Origin: Kumtagia yinganensis | GTDB taxonomy: Bacteria > Pseudomonadota > Alphaproteobacteria > Rhizobiales > Rhizobiaceae | Direction: 5' to 3' | DNA length: 64,000 bases | Assembly (NCBI RefSeq): GCF_040081985.1 | Contig: NZ_JBEBMH010000013.1 | Coordinates: forward strand, 62,001-126,000 | In this document: piece by piece, positions 43,943-52,451 of the stretch | How positions within the stretch are numbered: the first letter of the stretch is position 1 | Layout: each line of letters starts with the position of its first letter | Notes under the pieces: model-generated | The model's database searches: none | What the model was told of the DNA's origin: nothing | The model's input: only the letters and a program-made list of their open reading frames with translations | Position numbers and translations under genes: made by a program

Positions 43943-44616
43943 CCCAGCGGCTTCGACAATTCGAGATAGTAGCCGATTCCGCGCGCCGTCCTCACCGTAA
44001 GTCCGTACGGTGCAAGGCGCTTGCGCAGCCGGCTGACATATTGCTCGATCGCGTTGGCGCTGAGATCGTCGTCGAAGCCGGCCAGGGACTCGATGATCGC
44101 CTGTTTCGGAACGACCTTTCCCGAACGCAGGAAAAGCGTCTCCAAAAGACTGCGCTCGCGGGCCGGAAGATCGATCGGCGCGCCGCCGGCCGAAAACGAG
44201 CGGGCATTGAGGTCGAAAGTCACCTCGCCCACCGAAACGGTCGTGGCCTTCAGCCCGACGCGGCGGCGCAGCAGCATGCGGACACGAGCTTCCAATTCGT
44301 CCACGTCGAAAGGTTTTGTCATGTAGTCGTCGGCGCCGAGATCGAGGCCGCGAACCCGATCGTCGAGCTGGCCGCGCGCCGAAAGGATCAGCACGCTGGC
44401 GCCGTCCTGCCTCGCCCGCAGCGCGCGCAACACGTCCAGCCCGTCCATATCAGGCAGGTTGAGGTCGAGAACGACGAGGTCGAAGCGCTCGGCGGCGAGC
44501 ACGGCCATCGCGGCCGCACCGTCCGCGACCGCGTCGACGGCATAGCCGCCGCCCCTCAGCACCGTCGCCAGGCCGCGCGCAAGCGCCGGGTTGTCCTCGA
44601 CTACCAGAATGCGCAT
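43939..44616 (-). CDS. OmpR-family response regulator, TctD type
   Basis: A 225-residue regulator. The receiver has VVEDNPALARG, phosphoacceptor Asp51 in LVVLDLNLPDMDG and Lys in DDYMTKPFD. The winged-helix DNA-binding domain has LPARERSLLETLFLRSG and RGIGYYLEL. The ATG at 44616 follows AGGAGG. It diverges from the periplasmic binding-protein gene with only 75 bp between, a natural place for its binding sites, and should also control tctCBA. Confidence 0.94.
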   Translation of the reverse strand: MRILVVEDNPALARGLATVLRGGGYAVDAVADGAAAMAVLAAERFDLVVLDLNLPDMDGLDVLRALRARQDGASVLILSARGQLDDRVRGLDLGADDYMTKPFDVDELEARVRMLLRRRVGLKATTVSVGEVTFDLNARSFSAGGAPIDLPARERSLLETLFLRSGKVVPKQAIIESLAGFDDDLSANAIEQYVSRLRKRLAPYGLTVRTARGIGYYLELSKPLG

Positions 44617-44691
44617 CCGCCCTCCTGGCATTACATTAGCCAGCGTCGGAAAGGTTGTGAACATCGCAGACGTCGGGCATGTTTGCTTGCC

Positions 44692-45759
44692 ATGCGCCTC
44701 GCCACAGGCATTGTTGCCCTCCTCCTCACCACCGCTTCGGCGCTTGCCGACCCGCTGGATTTCCCGGCGCTCGACGGCAATGCCCAGGCGCGGGTTCTGA
44801 CGGTCTATTCGTCGCTCGACACGCCGATCGCCAAACCGATGATCGCCGGGTTCCAGAAGGCCAATCCCGACGTGGCGCTGCGCTACGAGGAGATGCTGAC
44901 CAGCGACATCTACGACCGCATCGTCGCCGAGACGGACGCCGGCCGGAAGACCGCCGACTTCGCCTTCTCCTCGGCCATGGACCTGCAAGTTAAACTCGCC
45001 AATGACGGCTATGCGCAGCAGAGCGACCTGCCGGGCAGCGCACGCTGGCCGCGCTGGGCGAACTGGCGCAACACCGCCTATGCACTCACCTTCGAGCCGG
45101 CCGTCTTCGTTTATCACAAGCCGAGTTTCCGCGACGCACCCCCGCCGGCGACGCGCGGCCAGTTCGTCGACTATCTCAAGGCGCAGGGCGACCAGGTGTT
45201 CGGCCGCATCGCCACCTATGACATCGAGCGCTCCGGCGTCGGCTTCATGTTCCTGTCCCGCGACCAGGAGCAGTTTCCCGACATCTGGTCGGTGGTGCGT
45301 GCCATGGGCGGGGCCGGCGTGAAACTCTATTCGACCAGTTCGGCCATTCTCGAACGCATCGCCGACGGTCGCTTCGTGCTCGGCTACAACATTCTGGGCT
45401 CCTATGCCGCCGATTGGGCCGCTCACAATCCGGATGTCGGCATCATGCTGCCGGAGGACTATACGATCGTCATGTCGCGTATCGGCCTGGTGCCGAAGGC
45501 GGCCAACGCGCCCGACCTCGGCCGCAAATATCTCGACTATTTCATGTCGGACGAAGGCCAGAGCGTCATGGCGCGCGAACTGCACATCGCTGCCGTCAAC
45601 CCCGACATTTCCGGCGAGAATACCGCCAACTCGATGCAGGAGGCGATCGGCGGCCAGTTGCGCCCCGTGCCCGTCACACCCGGCCTGATGGTTTATCTCG
45701 ACCAGGTGAAAAGGCAGCGGCTGATCAAGCGCTGGAACGAGGCGTTGCGCGGGCAGTAG
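44692..45759 (+). CDS. Periplasmic substrate-binding protein (iron/type-1 ABC class), TctDE-linked
   Basis: A 355-residue exported binding protein with a signal peptide of about 19 residues (MRLATGIVALLLTTASALA). The fold is the type-1 extracellular solute-binding class (VLTVYSSLDTPIAKPMIAGF and later YNILGSYAADWAA), related to AfuA/FbpA-type proteins. No ABC permease or ATPase gene is next to it. It is divergent from the TctD-type regulator, so it may present a ligand to the TctE-type sensor, as in other two-component systems with an accessory binding protein. The start at 44692 is the first ATG with a signal peptide. Confidence 0.85.
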   Translation: MRLATGIVALLLTTASALADPLDFPALDGNAQARVLTVYSSLDTPIAKPMIAGFQKANPDVALRYEEMLTSDIYDRIVAETDAGRKTADFAFSSAMDLQVKLANDGYAQQSDLPGSARWPRWANWRNTAYALTFEPAVFVYHKPSFRDAPPPATRGQFVDYLKAQGDQVFGRIATYDIERSGVGFMFLSRDQEQFPDIWSVVRAMGGAGVKLYSTSSAILERIADGRFVLGYNILGSYAADWAAHNPDVGIMLPEDYTIVMSRIGLVPKAANAPDLGRKYLDYFMSDEGQSVMARELHIAAVNPDISGENTANSMQEAIGGQLRPVPVTPGLMVYLDQVKRQRLIKRWNEALRGQ

Positions 45760-46070
45760 AATTGCCCGGCAATGTCGGGCATGATCGGCTCTTGGCGTCA
45801 GCTAAATGACAGCTTGGCGCTGTAACGTGGTTCCCCAGTTGCCGTGGAGGCGGCAGGCTGAGGGCCTGCGTAAACCTTGGACGGCAAAAGGGGTTCGGGA
45901 GGACTTCGCAACATCTCATCGCGGGCTTTGGCCCGGCGACGCGGAACCGGTTCACAAGGCCGGGTCTTGTTCCGTCATCGGCGTGGAGACATCCATGCCG
46001 ATCCGGCAACGAAAATGCCATTTCGGCGCGGCCGCGCATCGCGGTCACGCAATACCAAGGAGGAAATTCG
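45760..46070. promoter_or_regulatory. Upstream region of tctC with paired CTTGGCG repeats
   Basis: 311 bp without a gene. Two CTTGGCG copies start at 45791 and 45813, exactly 22 bp (two helical turns) apart, a spacing suited to an OmpR-type regulator such as the nearby TctD homologue. A weak GCCCG/CGGGC hairpin (45764-45780) follows the binding-protein gene. AAGGAGG precedes the GTG of tctC. Confidence 0.4.
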
Positions 46071-47015
46071 GTGAAACATTTCGTCTACGCAACGCTTCTG
46101 ACCGGGCTTCTCGCCCTGCCGGCGCAGGCCGCGGACTATAAGATCCTGGCACCCGCCGCCCCCGGCGGCGGCTGGGACCAGACGGCGCGCTCGATGCAGG
46201 CCGCCCTTCAGGACGAAGGCATTTCCGGCAATGTGCAGGTCACCAACGTGCCTGGCGCCGGCGGAACGATCGGCCTTGCGCAGTTCGTCAACCAGGCGAA
46301 CGGCGACCCGACCCAGCTCATCGTCGGCGGCTACGTCATGGTCGGCGCTATCCTCACCAATGCATCGCCGGTGACGCTCGAGCAGGTGACGCCGATCGCC
46401 CGCCTGACCGGCGAATACGAGGCGATCGTCGTACCGGCCGCCTCCGACATCAAGGACATGGCCGGCCTGGTCGAGAAGCTGAAGGCCGATCCCGGCGCAG
46501 TCTCCTGGGGCGGCGGCTCGGCCGGCGGCACCGACCACATTACGGCAGGGCTGATCGCCAAAGCGATCGGCGTCGATCCGACCAAGGTCAACTACATCGC
46601 GTTTTCCGGCGGCGGCGAAGCGCTGGCCGCGATTCTCGGCAATCAGGTTACGGTCGGTATCTCCGGCTACGGCGAGTTCGCCTCACAGATCCAGGCCGGC
46701 ACGTTGCGCATCATCGGCATCTCCAGCGACGAGCGCGTTCCCGGCATCGACGCGCCGACCTTCAAGGAAGGCGGCGTCGACGTGTCGATCCAGAACTGGC
46801 GCATGGTCGCCGCCGCGCCCGGCATTTCCGCCGAGCAGAAGGCCGCGATCCTGGCAGATATCGAGAAGCTGAACGGCTCGGCCGCTTGGACGAAGACGCT
46901 GGCCGACAAGGGCTGGGCGAACACGTACCTCGCCGGCGACGCCTTCACCGAGCAGCTCAAGAAGGACACCAACGCCACCGGCGCGATCCTCAAGGACATC
47001 GGCCTGGTCAAATGA
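46071..47015 (+). CDS. tctC: Tripartite tricarboxylate transporter binding protein
   Basis: A 314-residue periplasmic binding protein of the Bug/TctC family with a signal peptide (KHFVYATLLTGLLALPAQA). Family motifs are PAAPGGGWDQTARSMQ, VTNVPGAGGTIGL, SWGGGSAGGTDH and FKEGGVDVSIQNW. It delivers tricarboxylate or a related acid to the TctA/TctB membrane parts. The GTG start follows AAGGAGG. It overlaps tctB by 4 bp. Confidence 0.93.
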   Translation: MKHFVYATLLTGLLALPAQAADYKILAPAAPGGGWDQTARSMQAALQDEGISGNVQVTNVPGAGGTIGLAQFVNQANGDPTQLIVGGYVMVGAILTNASPVTLEQVTPIARLTGEYEAIVVPAASDIKDMAGLVEKLKADPGAVSWGGGSAGGTDHITAGLIAKAIGVDPTKVNYIAFSGGGEALAAILGNQVTVGISGYGEFASQIQAGTLRIIGISSDERVPGIDAPTFKEGGVDVSIQNWRMVAAAPGISAEQKAAILADIEKLNGSAAWTKTLADKGWANTYLAGDAFTEQLKKDTNATGAILKDIGLVK

Positions 47016-47497
47016 GCCTCAACGGCGGACCGAGAGAGGAGCGCCGTCCCGACCGGGCGGCGCTCATCATAGCCATCGTCCTGGTGCTTGCCGGGCTCGG
47101 CATGGGCTGGGGAACCTTTGCGTCGGGCGGCGTTTCGATGAACACGCCGGTCGGGCCGAAGACCGTACCCTACATCATCGCCGGAGCGCTGGTCCTGCTC
47201 GGTCTCCTGACGGCGGTTGCGGCCATGCGCGGCGACTTTCCCGAGCGCGAGCGGCAGGACTTTCCGCCCATGCTATGGATCATCGGCGGGCTCGCGGTGC
47301 AGTTGCTGACGATGAAAAGCATCGGCTTCTCGATCGCCACCGGCCTGCTTTTCGCTGCCACAGCGAAGGGCTTCGGCAAGGGCCCGCTGTGGAAGACGAT
47401 CCCGATCGGCATCGTCTTTTCCTTCGCGGTCTGGCTGCTGTTTGCCAAGGGCCTGCAATTGACCCTGCCGGCCGGCCCGCTCGAACGGCTCTTCTAG
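47012..47497 (+). CDS. tctB: Tripartite tricarboxylate transporter small membrane subunit
   Basis: A 161-residue protein with four predicted helices, beginning after a charged N-terminus (RRPDRAALIIAIVLVLAGLG). The segment MNTPVGPKTVPYIIAGALVL is typical of TctB. The ATG at 47012 overlaps the tctC stop (ATGA), and the tctA start follows after 10 bp. TctB is the small, poorly conserved partner of TctA in this secondary transporter. Confidence 0.9.
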   Translation: MSLNGGPREERRPDRAALIIAIVLVLAGLGMGWGTFASGGVSMNTPVGPKTVPYIIAGALVLLGLLTAVAAMRGDFPERERQDFPPMLWIIGGLAVQLLTMKSIGFSIATGLLFAATAKGFGKGPLWKTIPIGIVFSFAVWLLFAKGLQLTLPAGPLERLF

Positions 47498-47507
47498 AGA
47501 GATCAAA

Positions 47508-49052
47508 ATGAACACGTTCGAACTGCTTGGCCAGGGTCTGCTCACCGCCCTGCAATGGTCGAACCTGCTCTACGCCCTGATCGGCGTGACGCTGGGTACC
47601 GCCGTCGGCGTACTGCCCGGCATCGGGCCGGCGCTGACCGTGGCGCTGCTCCTGCCCGTCACCTACAAGCTCGACCCATCGGGCTCACTGATCATGTTCG
47701 CCGGCATCTATTACGGCGGCATGTATGGCGGGTCGACGACCTCGATCCTGCTCAACACGCCCGGCGAAAGCGCCTCGATCGTCACCGCGCTGGAGGGCAA
47801 CAAGATGGCGCGCGCCGGACGCGGCGGACCGGCGCTGGCAACGGCCGCGATCGGGTCTTTCGTGGCCGGCCTGCTGGCGACGCTCGGGCTCGCCTTCATC
47901 GCGCCGTCCGTGGTGAGTTTCGCGCTGTCTTTCGGTCCCTCGGAATATTTCGCGCTGATGCTGCTCGCTTTCATGACGGTTTCGGCCGCCTTCGGCGATT
48001 CGACGCTGCGCGGCCTGACATCGCTGGTGATCGGCCTTGCGCTCGGCCTCATCGGCATCGATCAGTTGACCGGTCAGGCACGGCTGACCATGGGCCTTCC
48101 GAACCTCTTCGACGGCATTTCGGTGACGACGCTGGCAGTGGCGCTGTTCGCTATCGGCGAGACGCTGGCAGTTGTAGCAACCCACGCCTTCGGCGGCGAA
48201 AAGGTGGAGGCGATCAAAGGCTCTGTGATGATGACCAAGGAAGACTGGAAGCGGTCCTGGGTGCCGTGGCTGCGCGGCACGGCGATAGGCTTCCCGATCG
48301 GCGCCATGCCGGCCGGCGGCGCGGATGTGTCGTCCTTCCTGTCCTACTCGGCGGAACGCAATTTCTCGAAACATCCGGAAGAATTCGGCAAAGGCGCCAT
48401 CGAGGGCGTCGCGGGGCCGGAAGCCGCAAACAACGCCTCCGCCGCCGGCACGCTGGTGCCGCTGCTGACGCTCGGCCTGCCGACCACGGCGACGGCGGCG
48501 ATCATGCTCGCCGGATTCCAGCAGTTCGGACTTCAGCCCGGACCGCTGCTGTTCGCCACCAACGCGCCGCTGGTCTGGGGGTTGATCGCCAGCCTGCTGG
48601 TCGCCAATTTCATGCTTCTGGTATTGAACCTACCGCTGATCGGGCTGTGGGTGAAACTGCTCACCATTCCGCGGCCGTGGCTCTATGCCGGCATTCTGGT
48701 TTTCGCCACGCTGGGCACGATCGGCGCCGACGGCTCGACATCCTATATCGGGCCGGTGCCGATCTCGTTCGGGCTGGGGCTGCTGCTCGCTTTCGGCGTA
48801 CTCGGCTATCTTCTGCGGCGGTTCGGCTATCCGATAGCACCGGTGGTCGTCGGTCTCATCCTCGGTCCCATGGCGGAGAAGAGCCTGCGGCAAGCCTTGC
48901 AAATCAGCCAGGGCAATCCGATGACGCTGTTCCATTCCTGGATCGCGGTCGTGCTCTGGCTGCTGGCGCTGACGGCCGTTCTGCTGCCGCTGTATCTGCG
49001 CTATCGCGGCAAGGGCAAAGTGCTGACGCAGTTCGGCACCGACGAGGACTAA
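47508..49052 (+). CDS. tctA: Tripartite tricarboxylate transporter large membrane subunit
   Basis: A 514-residue inner-membrane permease with about 12 helices. Family motifs are GTAVGVLPGIGPALTVALLL, YGGMYGGSTTSILLNTPGES, PIGAMPAGGADVSSFLSY and GVAGPEAANNASAAGTLVP. It couples solute uptake to an ion gradient. It ends the tctCBA operon. No T-rich terminator was recognised immediately after it. Confidence 0.94.
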   Translation: MNTFELLGQGLLTALQWSNLLYALIGVTLGTAVGVLPGIGPALTVALLLPVTYKLDPSGSLIMFAGIYYGGMYGGSTTSILLNTPGESASIVTALEGNKMARAGRGGPALATAAIGSFVAGLLATLGLAFIAPSVVSFALSFGPSEYFALMLLAFMTVSAAFGDSTLRGLTSLVIGLALGLIGIDQLTGQARLTMGLPNLFDGISVTTLAVALFAIGETLAVVATHAFGGEKVEAIKGSVMMTKEDWKRSWVPWLRGTAIGFPIGAMPAGGADVSSFLSYSAERNFSKHPEEFGKGAIEGVAGPEAANNASAAGTLVPLLTLGLPTTATAAIMLAGFQQFGLQPGPLLFATNAPLVWGLIASLLVANFMLLVLNLPLIGLWVKLLTIPRPWLYAGILVFATLGTIGADGSTSYIGPVPISFGLGLLLAFGVLGYLLRRFGYPIAPVVVGLILGPMAEKSLRQALQISQGNPMTLFHSWIAVVLWLLALTAVLLPLYLRYRGKGKVLTQFGTDED

Positions 49053-49079
49053 CCCTCGCTCACCTGGCGGAAAAGCCTG

Positions 49080-49238
49080 TTACTGGCCGATTCGACGGAA
49101 CTGCTCAGGATCGATGCCGAGCGTGCGCAGGTCGCGAGCGGCCGGCTGGCGGCCACGTTCGACCGCAGATGCGGCCGCGACAGCGCTGCCGAAGATCTCA
49201 ATGAATTCGCCTATGGTCCGGCGGGTGCGGGTCGACAT
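49080..49238 (-). CDS. Small conserved-type hypothetical protein
   Basis: A 52-residue protein starting MSTRTRRTIGEFIEIFGSAV, with an Ala-rich helix (VAAASAVE) and the ending RQPAARDLRTLGIDPEQFRRI. Small proteins with the same FGSAxxxAxAVExGRxPxARDLxxLGIDPxxF pattern are common in rhizobia; function is unknown. AAAGGA lies just upstream on the reverse strand. It is convergent with tctA. Confidence 0.6.
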   Translation of the reverse strand: MSTRTRRTIGEFIEIFGSAVAAASAVERGRQPAARDLRTLGIDPEQFRRIGQ

Positions 49239-49417
49239 TGTCTTGTCCTTTCGCATTGTGCGATGCAACAAAGATAATATCGCCCGTGCGAAGACAGTAG
49301 GGGCCGGACCGCAAGGCAGGCATGCGCGGACAGCACATCTGTATGAGAACGTAGCCAGCTCGGTACGGTCTCAATTTCACCCGCTGTTCACAAATTCATA
49401 GGCCGACGCGTTGGTGG

Positions 49418-49446
49418 TTGAAAATGCCCCTCGCATGGTTTATCTG
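49418..49446 (+). promoter_or_regulatory. Candidate promoter of the rimP-nusA-infB operon
   Basis: TTGAAA (49418-49423), a 17-bp spacer and TATCTG (49441-49446) predict a start near 49453. This is 22 bp upstream of a terminator hairpin and 77 bp upstream of rimP. Confidence 0.5.
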
Positions 49447-49474
49447 ATCCCTAAATTCTTGGTCGGTATGACGA

Positions 49475-49506
49475 AGAGTGGGTCCTCCCGGTCCCGCTCT
49501 TTTTTA
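49475..49506 (+). terminator. Leader terminator (attenuator) in front of rimP
   Basis: AGAGTGGG / CCCGCTCT form an 8-bp stem with one G-T pair, followed directly by TTTTT. It sits between the predicted promoter and the rimP start, only 24 bp before the ATG, and about 420 bp from the end of tctA. It is therefore placed as an attenuator of the rimP-nusA-infB operon rather than a terminator of an upstream gene. Confidence 0.7.
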
Positions 49507-49529
49507 TTACCCGGGCCGCTGGAGATTAA

Positions 49530-50144
49530 ATGACGGCCGAACAAGGCGCACAGGACGACCGGATCATCCGCGAAAGCGGCACCGAAGCGCGGGTCGCGGC
49601 GATCATCGCGCCGGTGCTGCGCGCGACCGGTTTCCGCCTCGTGCGGGTGCGGCTGATGGGCCAGAACGGCCTGACCTTGCAGATCATGGCGGAGCGCGAG
49701 GACGGCACCATGACGGTCGAGGATTGCGAAGAGGTCAGCCGCGCGATTTCGCCGGCGCTGGACGTGGATGATCCGATCGATAAGGCGTATCATCTGGAGG
49801 TTTCGTCGCCCGGCATCGACCGGCCGCTGGTGCGCAAGTCGGATTTCGTCACCTGGACCGGACATCAGGTGAAGATGGAAACCTCCATCCTTGTCGCCGA
49901 GCGCAAGCGCTTCAAGGGCAAGATCGCCGAGGCGGGCGAGACCGACGTGCTGATCGAGCGGGACATGCCCGCCTACGGCGTCGAGCCGACGGTGCGGGTG
50001 CCTTACGAGGCCATCGGCGAGGCGCGGCTGGTGCTGACCGACGACCTCATCCGCGACGCGCTGTCGAAGGACAATCGGGCCCGCAAGGAAGCGCGCAAGC
50101 GCCGCGGCGAGACCGACGAAGAAGACACAACGGAAAATGAATGA
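49530..50144 (+). CDS. rimP: Ribosome maturation factor RimP
   Basis: A 204-residue cytoplasmic factor for 30S subunit assembly. The N-terminal alpha/beta domain has LQIMAEREDGTMTVEDCEEV and YHLEVSSPGIDRPL; the SH3-like C-terminal domain has RFKGKIAEAGETDVLIE. A Glu/Lys/Arg-rich tail extends beyond the core, as in other alphaproteobacteria. CTGGAG lies upstream of the ATG. It is the first gene of the operon with nusA, the YlxR/L7Ae gene and infB. Confidence 0.95.
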   Translation: MTAEQGAQDDRIIRESGTEARVAAIIAPVLRATGFRLVRVRLMGQNGLTLQIMAEREDGTMTVEDCEEVSRAISPALDVDDPIDKAYHLEVSSPGIDRPLVRKSDFVTWTGHQVKMETSILVAERKRFKGKIAEAGETDVLIERDMPAYGVEPTVRVPYEAIGEARLVLTDDLIRDALSKDNRARKEARKRRGETDEEDTTENE

Positions 50145-50181
50145 GCACCCGGCATAGCCGGCGAAGTTCAGGGAGATAAAA

Positions 50182-51771
50182 ATGGTAGTCAGTGCGAACA
50201 GGCTGGAGCTGCTGCAGATCGCCGACGCGGTCGCGCGCGAGAAGTCGATCGACAAGGGGATCGTGATCGCCGCCATGGCGGACGCGATCCAGAAGGCGGC
50301 GCGCTCGCGCTACGGCCAGGAGACCAACATCCGCGCCGACATCAATCCCAGCACCGGCGAGATGAAGCTGCAGCGGCTGATGGAAGTGGTCGAAACCGTC
50401 GACGACTATGCGACGCAGATCGCGCTGTCCTCGGCGCGCGAACGCAACCCCGACGCCGAGCTCGGCGACTTCATCGCCGAGCAGCTGCCGCCGATGGATT
50501 TCGGCCGTATCGCCGCCCAGTCGGCCAAGCAGGTCATCGTGCAGAAGGTACGCGAGGCCGAGCGTGACCGGCAGTTCGACGAATATAAGGACCGCATCGG
50601 CGAGATCGTCAACGGCACGGTCAAGCGCGTCGAATACGGCAACGTCATCGTCGACCTCGGCCGCGGCGAGGCGATCATCCGCCGCGACGAGCTGATCCCG
50701 CGCGAGAACTACAAGTACGGCGACCGCGTGCGCGCCTATGTCTATGACGTCAGGCGCGAGCAGCGCGGCCCGCAGATTTTCCTCAGCCGCACCCACCCGC
50801 AGTTCATGGCGAAGCTGTTCACCATGGAAGTGCCGGAAATCTATGACGGCATCATCGAGATCAAGTCGGTCGCCCGCGACCCGGGCTCGCGCGCCAAGAT
50901 CGCCGTGATCTCGCGCGATTCGTCCATCGATCCGGTCGGCGCCTGCGTCGGCATGCGCGGTTCTCGCGTGCAGGCGGTGGTTGCCGAACTGCAGGGCGAG
51001 AAGATCGACATCATCCCGTGGTCGCCTTCGGCCGCCTCCTTCATCGTCAACGCGCTGCAGCCGGCGGAAGTCGCCAAGGTTGTGCTCGACGAGGACGCCG
51101 AGCGCATCGAGGTGGTGGTTCCCGACGACCAGCTTTCGCTGGCGATCGGCCGCCGCGGCCAGAATGTGCGGCTTGCCTCGCAACTCACCGGCTGGGATAT
51201 CGACATCCTGACCGAGCAGGAAGAATCGGAGCGCCGCCAGAAGGAATTCGTCGAGCGCTCGAAGCTGTTCATGGACGCGCTCAACGTCGACGAGATGGTC
51301 GGCCAGGTGCTGGCGTCGGAAGGTTTCACCAGCGTCGAGGAAGTGGCCTATGTCGATGCCGACGAGATTTCGTCGATCGACGGCTTCGACGAGGACACGG
51401 CCGGCGAGATCCAGTCGCGCGCCCGCGACTATCTGGAGAAGATCGAGGCCGAGCACGACGCCAAGCGCAAGCAGCTCGGCGTCCAGGACGAGTTGCGCGA
51501 AATCCCGGGCATGACCACCGCCATGATGGTGACGCTCGGCGAGGACGGCGTGAAGACGGTCGAGGATTTCGCCGGCTACGCCGTCGACGACCTCGTCGGC
51601 TGGAAGGAGCGCAAGGACGGCGAGACCAAGATATTCCCCGGCGTTCTGGCCAATCACGAAGTGTCGCGCGCCGACGCCGAACAGATGGTGCTTGCGGCGC
51701 GGCTGAAGGCAGGATGGATCACCGAGGACGAACTCGTCGCCGAGGAAGCCGCCGAGCCGGCGGATGCATGA
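50182..51771 (+). CDS. nusA: Transcription termination/antitermination factor NusA
   Basis: A 529-residue RNA-polymerase-binding protein. Order: N-terminal domain (ANRLELLQIADAVAREKSID), S1 domain (GEIVNGTVKRVEYGNVIVDL), two KH domains (VGACVGMRGSRVQAVV and LAIGRRGQNVRLASQLTGWD) and two C-terminal acidic helix-hairpin-helix repeats (from DEMVGQVLASEGFTSVEEV). It modulates pausing and intrinsic termination, which is relevant to the terminator in its own operon leader. AGGGAGAT precedes the ATG. Confidence 0.97.
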   Translation: MVVSANRLELLQIADAVAREKSIDKGIVIAAMADAIQKAARSRYGQETNIRADINPSTGEMKLQRLMEVVETVDDYATQIALSSARERNPDAELGDFIAEQLPPMDFGRIAAQSAKQVIVQKVREAERDRQFDEYKDRIGEIVNGTVKRVEYGNVIVDLGRGEAIIRRDELIPRENYKYGDRVRAYVYDVRREQRGPQIFLSRTHPQFMAKLFTMEVPEIYDGIIEIKSVARDPGSRAKIAVISRDSSIDPVGACVGMRGSRVQAVVAELQGEKIDIIPWSPSAASFIVNALQPAEVAKVVLDEDAERIEVVVPDDQLSLAIGRRGQNVRLASQLTGWDIDILTEQEESERRQKEFVERSKLFMDALNVDEMVGQVLASEGFTSVEEVAYVDADEISSIDGFDEDTAGEIQSRARDYLEKIEAEHDAKRKQLGVQDELREIPGMTTAMMVTLGEDGVKTVEDFAGYAVDDLVGWKERKDGETKIFPGVLANHEVSRADAEQMVLAARLKAGWITEDELVAEEAAEPADA

Positions 51772-51800
51772 GGTGACCCATCGCCAGTCCCCTCGACGAG

Positions 51801-52451
51801 ATGAACGATCGCACCTGCATCGTTTCGCGCGAACGGCGCGAGCCGGATGAACTGATCCGGTTCGTCGTCGGTCCCGACGGCGCGGTCGTTCCAGACCTCA
51901 AGAGAAAACTGCCCGGCCGCGGTTGCTGGGTGAGCGCCGACCGCCTACATGTGGAGAAGGCGGTCGCGAAGAATTCCTTTGCGCGTGCCTTCAAACGGCA
52001 GGTCGACGTTTCCCCTCATCTCGCAGACCAGGTCGACCAGATCATGGTGAAGTCTGCGCTGGGCGCCGTCGGTCTCGCAAGAAAGGCCGGAGCGGTTGCA
52101 TTGGGCGCCGCGAAGGTCGACAATGCGGTGCGTAGCGGCGAAGCGCTCTGCGTGCTCCATGCCACGGATGCGTCTCAGGACGGCGTCCGCAAGATTACCC
52201 AGGCCAGGCGGGCGACAGCCCATCTCGGCGGACCGGAAATCCATGCCTATAAACTTTTTTCGGAAGCCGAATTGAGTTTGGCATTGGGCGGGACAAATGT
52301 GATACATGCTGCCGTTCTCGCTGAGGAGGCGGGAAAGGCGGCAGAAAAGCGTCTCATGGCGCTCGACCGCTACCGGGGCGGCTCCCCGGAAGATCAGGCG
52401 ATGTTTGCGGCGATCGCCGAAGACGAGACAGCCGCAGAGGATATGGAATGA
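51801..52451 (+). CDS. YlxR-L7Ae fusion RNA-binding protein
   Basis: A 216-residue protein. Residues 1-90 are a YlxR/DUF448 domain (TCIVSRERREPDELIRFVVG, then LPGRGCWVSADR). Residues about 95-190 are an L7Ae/L30e-like RNA-binding domain (ALGAVGLARKAGAVALGAAK). In many bacteria these are separate ylxR and ylxQ genes between nusA and infB; alphaproteobacteria often fuse them. Its stop overlaps the infB start by 4 bp, so translation is coupled. Confidence 0.9.
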   Translation: MNDRTCIVSRERREPDELIRFVVGPDGAVVPDLKRKLPGRGCWVSADRLHVEKAVAKNSFARAFKRQVDVSPHLADQVDQIMVKSALGAVGLARKAGAVALGAAKVDNAVRSGEALCVLHATDASQDGVRKITQARRATAHLGGPEIHAYKLFSEAELSLALGGTNVIHAAVLAEEAGKAAEKRLMALDRYRGGSPEDQAMFAAIAEDETAAEDME

